From Siniperca chuatsi (Eukaryota; Chordata; Actinopteri; Centrarchiformes; Sinipercidae): a DNA stretch of 64,000 bases. Each line of letters begins with the position of its first letter. The stretch's first letter is position 1. The translations under genes were made by a program, and so were the position numbers. A model generated the notes under the pieces. The model saw only the letters and a list, made by a program, of their open reading frames with translations, was not told the DNA's origin and did no database searches. Shown here piece by piece: positions 43,950 through 56,276 of the stretch. Location: the NCBI RefSeq assembly GCF_020085105.1, contig NC_058063.1, positions 22,115,566 through 22,179,565 on the forward strand. The letters run 5' to 3'.

Positions 43950-46900
43950 TTTATTTCAATGTTGAGTGTGGGTGAATATTAAAGAGACAGTCCATACCGG
44001 TGAACAGACATGACAGACGGTAAATACAGAGAGAGAAAGAGCAGGCAAGTTCTTTAAAAGCTGTGTTCCAAAACACTACATATCCATTTGAGGAAAAAAA
44101 CAAACTTGATGTACAATGTTGTTCGTCTCATGGTGCAAACCGAGAATTATACACAGCCAAGCCACATGTGTAAATATGTGAAATGACAAATGTGGCATTT
44201 GTCTGTTGTGTTGAATAAGAAATTTTCCTATAGTGAAAATTTAATTTCAGAACAAAGGTTAATTTCAGAACAAAGGTTCCCTCATATGGATGTGTAAGTC
44301 TACAAATTTGCTATTTGTTTGAAGTGGTATTTATCTAACTCTTACTTATGTTTGCAAGAAATTTCAAATCAAGATTACTGAGAAGGCAATTCCATCACAT
44401 CAACAACATTCATATGTATTACTGACATTAAGGCTGAATCTCCAAGGCCCAGGTTACTTTAAGAAACAACCTGATTTTGTTTAAACAATCAATAGCGCCA
44501 ACAAATCCTAAAATCTTTTCCCAGCTGGGTGTTGACGGTCAAAATTGGAGATTTAGCAGCACTTTTGGGTGCTTAAACAAAGTCAGAGAATGTACTTTTA
44601 ACAGACTCTTGAACAGACTGACCATCTGCACAATTATGGAAACAAAATGAACTACAACATGAACTCTTTTTTGGAACTCTGACAACTTTCATTTTGATCT
44701 ACTATTCTTACTGAAGATGCACTTATCACAGTGTTTTTAAAAAAACTATTTTGTCTTAGCTATCTGGAAAACGTACGCCTAGCATTGTTAGCATTCTGCA
44801 TTGAAATCAAAGGCCGCAAACAACCAAAAACTATTGAGTTAGTTTATAACTAACCTTTGTTAAACAATAGACAGTATTAACATTTCAAAATAAACTTCCT
44901 GACCTAGACAGCTCATGGTTTATAAGCTTGGTCATTGTACTGTACTCTATTCTTAGCTACAGCTAACATATATATATATTTGTACTTTAATTGTCCATTT
45001 GTTTCGATCAGAAATGCAATGCTAACAAGTTGTTGTTTGCTAACTGGCTAGCTGGATTATTTTTCCCGCACAGCATGACAACTTTCATTTGACAAAAAAT
45101 AATAGAATAAAACTTAAGCGCTGATTTGTCCACTCTCAACAGTCAATACAAAATGTATCAAATACCAACAATCATATTTTGATTCAACATATCAGACGAA
45201 ATATACAAAAAGAAGAAATATAATGGGCACTTAAGAATTTCAATGCACATGGTGGAACACAATCAAATGGCAAGATAGAAAGATTAAAATTACTAAATAA
45301 ATAAATAAATAGAAGAAATAACTTACTTAAATTTCACTAAAAACATTTGATCAGCTGTGAACATAGTTATTGATTATTGTTTTTTCTTCCTGCTTCAATA
45401 GATTGATAGACATTGTTTAAATAATTGATAGGACACCACTCTACCACAAGCATCTGTTAGTTGACAAAGATGTTTTCTGTAAAGGTTAAAACTGACCAGC
45501 TGAATGCTGATGTGAGTAACTTAAATGCTTTTCTTGCCTATTTAATAATTGATGTAAATGCTTCACATTACTATTATTACTGTCATATAGCACTTTTTCA
45601 AAAGTCATTTGTAAATGCTTTGCAATGTCACATTTGTCTCATGTCCTTTACTGCACTTAACATTGCTGTAGATCTTCCTAGGTGTGGGTGAAATGTTTGT
45701 AAAACAGGAGCTTGCAGTTGAAATCCGAAGTGGTTTGATGTCAACAATCACGTAATACAGAGGCATGCTTCTAGAACACTGAAGGCATTGATTTTTATGG
45801 GTGATGACAGAACATGTGGAATTGTACAAGCCAACGACAGCACTTCTCAGAATCCTTAAACCATTCTAGAATCCTTGGCAATGTTGAAGAATGAATCGAA
45901 ACATTCTAGAATTTCCTCTCCCGGCCTCTTGTTTTTGTTACAGAGACAGCGAGCAGAAACGAGCGTGTAAAAATGTTACTGATTCCAAATATGTTAATTA
46001 ATTGGAACGTTTTACATGATATTATTAAAGGTATTCTCACAAATATATAGGCTAGATTTATAGACTTTTTTTCTCCTTGCAACAGATTTCTCAGGAAAAA
46101 TATATTAACACTCAAACCAAGCATAGATAGACGCAATGCTGCTCGTCAAAGCTACTGTGTCAACCAACCAAATGAATCAATCATTCAGACAATCAGAATC
46201 AAGCAATCACTTCTAATAATGAATCTATTGCCTAAGACTTGTAAAGAATACTAGCATATGGCAAGAAACAAAATAAACATTCCATATTCAGACAATCCTG
46301 ATGTACAAACAATGGACAACAGGCTAAAAGTGGCCATGTCTTAATCTAGTAATATTTTTTTCATGATCATCGCAGTGAGTGAAGTGTTTTTAACACAACT
46401 CAACGATATAGTCAATTGAAATTTGGCTGGGTGATGATGCCCTTTATAAGCAATTCCTTGCTTCATACTTACAGATTTTACACATTCACTGCTGGGAGTT
46501 TTCCAGTACAACCAAAGTTAAGTGCTTTGCTCAAGAGCACCTTGACAAGCTCTAAGACTTGGTAGCCAATGTTAGCTTCCAAAATGTTAGAGTTGATTTT
46601 GGTGTACAAATGTAAAATACGGTACAAAGGCCGTAGGGGAAATCTGTGGTAAAGACCTGGAGTAACAAATGATGTCAAAACAAGACATAGACCGCTTTTA
46701 GCTCACTGGCCATGATATTGTCTGTTACATACAACATGAGAAGGCAGACCATTAGAAAACTTAATTTTCCAATCCATTCTCTCCAAAACACAATCTTTTA
46801 TTTATTTATTCATGCCTTTGATGCTTCTTTGATCCCTTTATCCACCCTTCACTCCATTTAGGAAGCAGTGGTTTCCCAAAACATTTTTATCATCCCTTTT

Positions 46901-47491
46901 GCAACCTTTTATTTGTTCTTCCTTTCCTTTTTTCCTCCACTCATCCATTTTTCTACTAAAGCCAAACTGGGAGAAAGAGGGAATTCTAGAACTTGACATC
47001 ATGAATCAGTCGTTGCATAACTGTTTTTAGTCCAGCCTTGCGTGACTCTTGCATCCTATTCTGCGATATTTCTCAAATTTGCATGATGGCAGCTAACTCT
47101 TGGATCCATCATCTTTCCATTCCCCCTTATCTGTTACTATCCTCATCCCTCTTTAGACTTTCAGAAAATGTAGTTCAAAGACCAATCTTTGTCCCACCAT
47201 TCTCTGCTATCCACTGTTTAATTTCTTGACAGTCTTACTTTATCAAAATCATCAAAGATGTCAAAACTAGATCATATTTTCATTGTGGTCTAATGATGTA
47301 ATGATGGCTAATCCTTCTTCTTTGCTTCCTCCTCTTTTCTATCCATCACTCCTTCCATCATTACAGGCAGCGGTAGAGTTTCATGCAATAATTCCTAGAA
47401 TTTGACATCGTGCACCATATTTCTCCAACAACTGCTCCCTCTGTCCGTCTGTCTCTCCTGTCTCCACTTAATTTCTCCGTCCAAGCCTCCA
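43950..47491 (-). other. Probable trim2 3' UTR
   Basis: 3.5 kb of AT-rich DNA with no open frame of interest follows the trim2 stop codon. A minus-strand AATAAA is at 43955-43950, and other candidates lie at about 46798. Long 3' UTRs are usual for TRIM2 genes. The true end is not determinable from sequence alone. Confidence 0.5.
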
Positions 47492-50400
47492 TCATTGTAG
47501 GTAGCGGTAGACTTTGAAGCAGTGGTTGCCAGAGTCGGCCACCACCACATGTCCGTCTGAGGTCAGAGCCAAACCTTGGGGTCCGTACAGAGGGTCCGCT
47601 GAAGTGTTGATGTAGGAGAGGAAGGAGCCGCTGCCGTCAAACACCTGGAAATGTTTGAACAGAGAGGCAAAATGTCTTTAGATAATTGCAAAAACTCCTA
47701 ACACTCTCAAGAAGGGGCTTCTTGTCATTACAGGTTGACAAGCACTGCACAGCACTGTTGTACCTGTATTCTGCTGTTGCCCCAGTCAGCTACGATAATG
47801 TTCCCATTAACGTCCACAGCTACACCAGTGGGAGCATTGAACTGGCCGTTTCCCTCACCGTTAGAGCCGAATTTCAACACCAGCTCTCCCTCTGGGGTGA
47901 AAACCTGAGAGACAGAAAAAAATAAATATATATATATCTACCTGTTTGCCTAGATAACACTCGACTAAACGTATCTTTTCATTCTAAACAGAGCATGGGA
48001 AAAATATATTAAGGTAATGTTCAGTCAGTAAGGCTTTACCTTGACAGAGTGGTTGTGGAAGTCGGTCACGATGATCTCATTGTTCTTGTTCACTGCTGCA
48101 AAGTGTGGACCTTCAGGACAGGAGCACAGAAACAACAAAAACAGATTATGCTTTCAGCACTTTCAGCACTTACTGTGCACTACTTTCACAGCATATAACT
48201 CAACTGCCACTTCAATACATTTAAGTGCTTGCACTAACTAAAACTTGCTTTTACTGATTACACTAACACTTCAACTCCTTTTAGTGCTAACACTTCAACT
48301 GGTACTTTAATTGCTGTCAGTGATTAGACAGTAGCCCTTTTTGAATAGCCTGTTCAAGGTGGGATTGTTGTGCAGTTATTCTGCTTCGTCCGCTCTGTAT
48401 AAAAGCTACGAACACAGAATCGGGGGGTGGGGGCAGCGCAGATAGTTACATAGCCGAAACAACGTCTGTGAAAAGGGGGAGACGGCAGGACAGGACACAT
48501 ATTAGGCTTATTCTTGTGGCTTTTTTATTAATTTCTGGACAGTCTATTTCTTTGAACAAACACTACCTGCAAATTGCTTGTCACCGTTGCCTCGACTACC
48601 AAACTTGGTGATGAGCTTGCCAGTCAGCTGGAAGATGAAGACAGTGCATGCCTTGTTGTCAACCACAATCACATGACCGTTCTGGTCCACAGACACTCCC
48701 TTTGGCCCCATAAGTCTCCCAGAGCCAAGCTTCGCCTGATGGACGGCAAATACAAGCAACGAGAAGGAAGAACCATTCAACAACAGTTTGTTTTTATGCA
48801 TCAGCAAATCTAGCAGCATTAAAATATTCTTAAAAGGTAAAATCTGATTTATTTTTCTGTACTGATGATCAACTAAATAAAATAAAATAAAAGAATAAAT
48901 CAAACTTACAGTAAACCTTCATCCCTTTAAACCAAAAGACACCTACCTTGAACTTGCCCTCGCAGGAGAAGATGCTGACCCACTTGTTGTCATAGTCGGC
49001 GATGATGATGTCACCGCTGGGGTGCACGGCTACGCCTGTGGGACGCTGCAGTTGCCCCGGCGACCGTCCCCGCACCCCAAACCGACTCTTGAATTCCCCC
49101 TCGTTGGTGAAAATCTGAAGTGGGGAGACACTTGTAAGGACCCTCACAGACATAATGCACACGTTAGCTTCTAAACCAAAAATTGAATTTAACCTTAACC
49201 CTAAAACCCAGTCTGAACCCTCAGACAGCCATTTGAATAATTGAGGACCGGACAAAGTGTGCTATACCTGGACACACTGATTGTTGCTGTCAGCAATCAG
49301 TATCCTGCCAGTGGAGGAGGCAGCCACTCCTTGAAGGTTGGTGAACTCTCCTTTATTCCTCCCCTTCGTTCCTGAAGGGAACAGGAAAAATCTAATAAAA
49401 TCGATTTCAAGTATCCACTCTGGCTGTCATTTTTCTGTTAGATATGTTAATTCTGGGTATACTGGTTTCATCTGTATTTTTTATACCAAAGCAGCCAGCA
49501 GTAAACCCAAATCCAAACTTCAAAATGTCCTTTCAGCTTCTTGAAAATGATGAATGTTACAGCTTTAATAATAGCTTTAGCTTCAATCGCTGTACCCAGA
49601 TCTCCTGGTTTATCTGCATTATTCCGTTCAGATGAATTTCTCACCGATCCTGAAGATGAGGTCATCCTCGATGGGGTTCTGGGTTTTGCGTCGCGGGGTG
49701 CCCAAGGCGCTGCTGGCCCTCTTTGAGCCCTTTTTCTTCTGACCGGGGGACTTCCCTCTTCTCTTTGCCCCCTCAGAGGAGCCTGTGGACGGGGTGGCGT
49801 AGGCTGCTGAGTTGGTTGCTGTAGTGGTGGAGGGGGACACCTGGAGAGACAACGATGGAAGGAGAATACATTGCTTAGAAGTATGAATTTTAGGTGTTTA
49901 GTTAATGTGCATGTTACCTTAAAAACGTTTAGTACTTTCCCCAAGCTGGGGGTTAGGACCCCACGTGGGGTAGGCTCAGTTAAATCAAGTTCATTTTTAA
50001 AAACGCTTGTTAAAAAAATAAATTGGTTGGATTATGTTGCATGACCCTAGTTCTTCATGAACGTTGACCCAAAGACTATACATTGATGTGACTTGGCATT
50101 CAGTGCAGTAGTATGCATAGCGAAGGAAGTGAGCTTTCCTGTGATGCATGGTAAGCTAGCAAGTTAGCAAAAAGTTTGACTGGGAGATGGACCAATTTTA
50201 CTACAATGCAAGTTTTGGTTTGGAGCAAGAGGGGATTACACTGCACGCTTTAAAACGTATGGTTCCCTTTGCAAGCGCTTATTTGTGTGAAGCTGGATTT
50301 AGTTCTCTTGTTTGCATTAACTTAAAGTACCCAACTTAATTTTAACTAGGTGGGTCCATGAAAATGTTTTATACCTAAAATTGTTGTTGGAATGGGAACT

Positions 50401-53400
50401 TCTGGGATAGTATGCAACCTTTACAGTAACATGTTAACTTTTTAGCATGCTAACATGTAGTGCCACTATATATCATTGAATAGCATTGAAAAACCCCTCC
50501 TCCAACACCTTTCTGACGTCTGAGTGGGGGGGCTGCGTCTGTTTTTGTAACTTTACAAAACCGGCATTCTGAAAATTACACTCCTCTCTTTTTTCATTGT
50601 TCACACAACCACTTCTGTCATTTTTCATACGTATAAATGAGTGCAGCACCATGAATGCCTTTGAGGAAAGATTGTCCAAAAGTGTGCACTGTTATCGATT
50701 ATTAGACCCACGATTATCACATGTTGGGACAGCATTGGCTGTCTCCCTCTCAGTGTGGCCTGCGCACCAGCAGACACCCAACTGAACTCTTTCCTTCATT
50801 TGGGTGTCTGCTTCACCTCCAGCACGCAATAGACGGTTGTCTGCTACCACCACCGTGTAATCTCCTTGGAGCAGAAACACGCAGCCGAACCGGAGTCTTT
50901 TATCTTAATCCAACAACGCGAGAGCCTGCTAGATCTCTGCAACAAAGTTTAGCGCCAACGGCTGCCACACACAAAGCCTGCCAGCTAACTTCACATGCTA
51001 ACAGGAGCATGAAGCAAGTTAACGCTGAGCTGTTAACTCTGTAAAGACAACCACAGGCGGAGCAACCGGCTTCCTCCAATCTCTACAAGCAAACACTGCA
51101 CAGACGCTTAAAGACACTTCCACAGCGGAACCACCATTTTTCACCATTGTTCGCCAGCTAACAGCAGCACCAAAGTCACCTCTCTTTCCCTCCGACGGAC
51201 GGGTAACATAACAACTGGGCATAGTATAGAGTAACAGTGTGCTTGGCTAAGCAGAGGACTGTTTAGTTAATGATGTACATGTACTGATGTGTTTTTCTGA
51301 GGTTTTGTTGTTGTGACCGTTATCCTAAACAGACCACACACATACACCTCTAATTTGACTTAAACACAACCACACACGGCGGAGAGTAACTTTAAAGCTC
51401 CTGCTTCACATGTTCCTTTGTTTCTGATCGCGTGGGTTCATGCTCGTGCACACGAGACGCTAGATATTTTATGAGACTCAATCAATTACTTGGCTATCAT
51501 TTATCTTCTCTAAGAAGACTGGGGCCCCCAAGGACTTTATTCATTAAAGTTATTGATTATCTTTGATAATTCTGATTAATAATATTAAAAACATAAAAAC
51601 ATAATTAATTGATCACACCTACACTAGTGGGTGCCCCCCCCCCCTTAACCATTGTAAATCCCAACACACGCCTTGCCTTTCTTTATCACAGTGGGCTTTT
51701 CACCCTGTCTACCAGTGTGGTCGTTCTGAGCAGCTATAAATACATTTTCCTTCAGACATAGTTGTTTGTTTCAAGCATACCCTGGCCTCAACTGTACGTC
51801 ACAGTTGAGGCTGACAGGAATTTGGTCAGTAATTGTTGGTCAGTGTCCACTCTTGTTATGAAAATTAAGACATAGCTCCAAACATTTACCACTCACACAC
51901 ACCCTCCACCCACCTCTACTTCTGCCTCTAAGACCCTGCTGACAGTCAGTTTGAAGGGGCTTCCTTTGATGTGTTGGTCATACAGACGGAGAGCCAATGA
52001 GAAGTCACCCTCCTTCGGCACTATGTACACAAACTCATAAGTCCCATTCTTGTGGTCCACTATTTCACCATCCACTATGCTGCCATCTGGGGTGAATACC
52101 TGGATTAACACATGGGTAATGTTTAGTTATTTTTTTGTGAATGTGTCCACAGAATTGAAATATATTTTATTTGAGTGGGGGCGTAAAACGAACCTCGGCT
52201 GAAAGGATTGCGTTGCCACTCTTGCAGGCTCCTCCTGACTTATCTCGTGTCACTATGGTAACCGAGGCAGGATGTCCCACAATGCACTGCTCCAGGCCCG
52301 CGCCCATGGCTTCGCTCTGGCTCGCCACCGCGCTGAGGAAGAAGAGGGTGGAACAAATGATGTTGAATCTAAATATGTTATCTTTTTAAGCACAGGCTGA
52401 ATATTTTGTGTCAGCACGGTCTCACCTGGTCGTGACGATGGTCCCCAGGTTGTGTATAGACTTCCTCAGCCCGTCCGTCTCCATCACCAGATCCAGCTGG
52501 TCGTTCTCCTCCGGCAGACACGGCATGTTGAGGCCGGCCAGCTCCCCCAGCTTCTCCTGCAGCTCCTGCTCCACCTGCAGGCTCGCCACACATGCCTCCC
52601 CAGCCAGAGCCTCCTCCGTCTGGGTACAGGAGGACATGATGTACCCCTCTCCCCGGACGAGGCTGTCTACCTGTGCCTGGAGGACCTGGAGACAGATGAC
52701 AGATAGGATGTTTTTGATGTGTTGTCTGATGCTTTTTATTTTGTGAAGTAGCCCAGTGGCAGGAGATGCTCTACTTTTACAACCATAAAAGAGTCTTCAT
52801 TCTTAAACTCTACCAGACGACTGAAATCTTGTTTTGGCCTCCGAAATTCTTGCAGCCGATCCAGTCAAACATGAAAGCATGTATGCACCTTCTGTTTGAG
52901 TCCATATGTGACCTCCAGCTCCATCAGCAGGACACTCTTCCGCACATCCAGCTGCTTGTGCAGATCCTCAAAGCTCGACTGGATGTCCTCTTCGATGGAA
53001 GCTCTCTGATTGGTCAGCTGTTGGAGGATCTCCTTAACAAAGGACAGGGCGTCTGAAATCTGAGGGAGTCTGGAGAGATAAATATAGAGGGAAATGTGGA
53101 TTTAAAGGTGAAGTCAAAAGCATGTTACATTTCTTTCTACAGTTCTCATTGTCATTCATTTACAAAACACCACCAACACAGTACACACCTGGGAATGCTG
53201 TGTTATCCTCTGTTTACCATATTAAATATTCACGTATTAATACTTTTATTTATTTAGGAATTAAAATGTTAATGTTTCCCTCTGACCTCTGCATGCTGAT
53301 AAATCACTAATGGGTGGAATAATGAGCATGCAAGACACACTGTGCATGTGTTTGTGTCTGTGTGCTGGAGACAGCACTTTAGCCCAGAAATAAATAAAAA

Positions 53401-56276
53401 TAAAAAATAAAAAGAAACTCTCACTCTTTCCCTTATTGTTTCTAAATGTAGCACTTGAAGCAGTTCGGCATATTTGATGTACTTACCTGATTCTTGCAAT
53501 TCTTGGGTTGTATCCACATGGTTGAATGCACGTATTGTAAGTTGCTTTGGATAAAAGCATCAGCTAAATCAATGTAATGTAATGTAGAGCATTATCTAGG
53601 CAGGCACCCCCATTCACAAGTCCAAAAACACAAAATACTTGTTTAACCTCCAGTGCAGAGACAATGTCTTTGTCCTTTTTGTCAGTGTCCTTTTTGCTCC
53701 ATGGTTCTGCATTTCCCTGCCTGTCCACCAGATGTCAGCTTCTCATGTTCAGTCCATTAACTGTCAGTTATTTGTGCTTCTGTATTCCCTGTGTGTCCTT
53801 ATGCAGTGCTGTAATGTAACTAAGTACATTTACTTAATGAGCAGATTTTGAATATCAGGACCGGCACTTGTAATGGAGTATCTTTCTGAATACCAACACC
53901 ACCATTATCCTTATCTATTTGAGAAGACTCTGAAACTTCACTTTTTTTAGTAGCAGCTTTTTTCCTCAAACCAGTCAACCTCACTCAGCGATACACCACC
54001 ACCCATGCATCCCAGGTCACACATGGTGAAATACCAGAAGACTTTATCATGTATCCAAAGCAAGAATACTGGATTTAAATGGGAATTCTGTGTCCTAATG
54101 ACTGTTAATGGAAGTTTTGTTTGATCAGAGAGCCCTCTGCTGGATATATGTACTAATGAAACCATCAAAATATTAAACTGCGGACATCACAGTGACATTA
54201 CAGTTATTATAAATTTCATACATAAGTAAAAAGCAGCATAAAGATACTAAAAACCAAGGAACCTTGTTAACATTTCCACTATAACGTTATCCTGATTACA
54301 AGAATACAGTCATAACAGTGTGTATAACCACATTCACTGAGACTTCTACCTGTTCTGGACGGCCCCCAGCCTCTCCTGCAGGCTGCTGCGGTGCTGCTCC
54401 AGGGCCTGGCTGAGGGGCACCTTAGGGTGCTCTTCATGGTCCGACACACAGTCCTCACACAGCGCACATTCGCAGGCCGAACAGTACAGCTCTGCCACCT
54501 GCACGTGAAAAGGTGAGCATGGTGGCAGACAAAAGGAGGGGACAGAGGATACTGTTACAGTGAAATGTGGGTAAAACGCAGTACAAGTATAGTTAAATAA
54601 TTCACTAGACTGAGTGCTCAGGTGACATTAATAATAAGTAATTATTTGTCTTTGATTTAGTCTCATTGTGCTTTTTTACTGAAATGTGTGGCTGCTACTA
54701 AACCTAAACCCAACAGGTCCCGACAAATGATCAGGTTTCAAGCTGCTTTGTTAAGCTTCAGGTTCAGTGTGGGTTCGTGATTGTTTTATTTTTTTAATGT
54801 AATTTATTAAGAAGTTTCTCGCTTGCTTTGCTGATCGGCACCCTTGCGTGTCGTGTCAGTATAGTTATGAATGAAATAAAGCAAAAATATAGCTCATATA
54901 TGTAGGTCAGGTTTGGATTTTGCAGCACCAGTCGTGTTCAGTCAGGTCAGACCTTAAAGGAATAGTTCAACATTTTGGGAAATGCGCTTATTCACTTTCT
55001 TGCTGAGAGTTAGATGACAAGATTGATTGATTGACCCTAACCCTAACCCCAACCCATTCTCATATCTGTCCGTTAAAGTTATGGTCTTACGAGGGGTTTA
55101 TATGCTGGACTATCTGCTGAGCCAGGAAGTTACAGCGCGCAGCCAAGAAATAGTCTGCAACCTGTTGTTTTTACACTTTTTTTGTATGTATTAAACTTAC
55201 CAGATATAATGTGTTAATTTGTGAGCATTAGAGGTGCTGGTAGGCACATTTTGTTGACTTCGGACAGAGCCAGGCTCCTTGTTTCCAGTCTTAATGCTAA
55301 GCTAAGCTAACCGGCTGTTGGCTGTAGCTTCATATTTAGTGCACAGACATGAGAGTGGTATCAATCTTCTTATCTAACTCTTGGCTAATAACCATATTCC
55401 CCAAAATGCTGAACTATTCCTTTAAATTACTTAAGTTGAATGGGAGTTTAGGTGACATTAATACAAACATTATTCTCATTGTGCTCATGTACTAAAACAC
55501 AAGGTTGTGGCAGAGTTCTGTTACCCAACCCAAACTCGACAGGTTCTGACAAAGTATTGAGTTTTGGGTTGTGAGGCAGGTTCAAATTTGGCTATTTTCA
55601 AATGTGATTTCAAATTTCTTTCTGATTGAATCTGCATTAATCTAACAAGCTTGCATGTCATGTGGTGCAAGGGTATATTCTATCCCCAGTATGTGTAGCT
55701 TACAGTCAGTAATGGAGGAAATAAAGCAAAAATATTAATCATACAGGTCGGGTTTGGGTATCAGTCTGGTTCAGTCGGGTAAGGATTTCTGCAGGTAGGG
55801 GGTGGGTTCGGGTCTCAGCTTTAGCCCTGTGCAGAAGCCAAAGTTGCGGACAAACTTCAGGTGGCAAACAATCTCATTTTTTGTGCTCACTCATGTCAAG
55901 CCAGACATGGATTGAAAATGACTGTAAAGATTTTGGCTACTGATATGCTGTATGCATTAGTGTTTGCTTGTTGTCATGTGTGTGATTTGGTTGACAGATT
56001 AAACTCGGGGTAGAAACTGCAGTACTTGAGTTGTTTACAGCCTCACAAAACTTGAGTGCGATATAAAGTAAACCCCAGAATCTATGTAGGGTATGCACAC
56101 GTCATCACAGTACAGATTTTTTTGGAGAGAAAAATTAAAACACAGAATAAGAAGCCCCTTGTACGTTGCATTCCTACCTTCCCTGCATGTTGCTGGCAGG
56201 CGTTTTTGCCGGGCGGAGCCTCCAGGACGGTGCACTCCTCACTGCTGCTATCTGGGGAGTGTTGGTGGGCCTCCAT
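47492..56276 (-). CDS. trim2: TRIM2-type E3 ligase (B-box, coiled coil, filamin, NHL); 5' RING exon outside window
   Basis: Exons, 5' to 3' on the minus strand: 56276-56178, 54498-54350, 53069-52889, 52685-52426, 52332-52194, 52099-51914, 49840-49645, 49371-49268, 49114-48947, 48735-48567, 48110-48040, 47904-47764, 47644-47492 (stop). All phases join. B-box zinc ligands run from CQQH through LYCSACE to [11 protein letters not shown]. The coiled coil spans the next two exons ([28 protein letters not shown]). The filamin-type domain ends [12 protein letters not shown]. Six NHL repeats follow, e.g. [18 protein letters not shown], with the C-terminus [12 protein letters not shown]. Several NHL residues ([21 protein letters not shown]) match TRIM2 rather than TRIM3. 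Known TRIM2 is a neuronal RING ubiquitin ligase. A lysine/arginine-rich linker precedes the NHL domain. The teleost a/b paralogue is not resolved. An alternative first acceptor at 56330 would extend the first exon. Confidence 0.9.
50690..51225. repeat. Probable dispersed repeat in trim2 intron
   Basis: A relatively GC-rich block ('gctagatctctgcaacaaag', 'acaaccacaggcggagcaac') within the 2-kb AT-rich intron between the filamin and linker exons. It reads like a fish high-copy repeat, but no terminal structure is seen. The rest of this intron (51230-51913) shows only a C-rich run near 51637. Confidence 0.4.
53455..53590 (+). repeat. Short fish repeat core
   Basis: 'gtaagttgctttggataaaagcatcagctaaatc' followed by 'aatgtaatgtaatgta', a phrase very common in teleost genomes. 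Lies in the trim2 intron between B-box and coiled-coil exons. Confidence 0.65.
54954..55425. mobile_element. MITE with ~27-bp inverted ends, TTAA-flanked
   Basis: Ends TTAAAGGAATAGTTCAACAT and, inverted, ATGCTGAACTATTCCTTTAA, extending inward as TTTGGGAAAT / ATTCCCCAAA. Length 472 bp, no coding capacity. The TTAA ends would suit a piggyBac-like origin, which is inferred. Contains a short telomere-like (CCCTAA)2 at about 55034. Confidence 0.8.

Noticed and set aside
55024..55050. Telomere-like (CCCTAA) repeats
   Set aside because: Only about two and a half units inside a MITE; not a telomere or fusion point.
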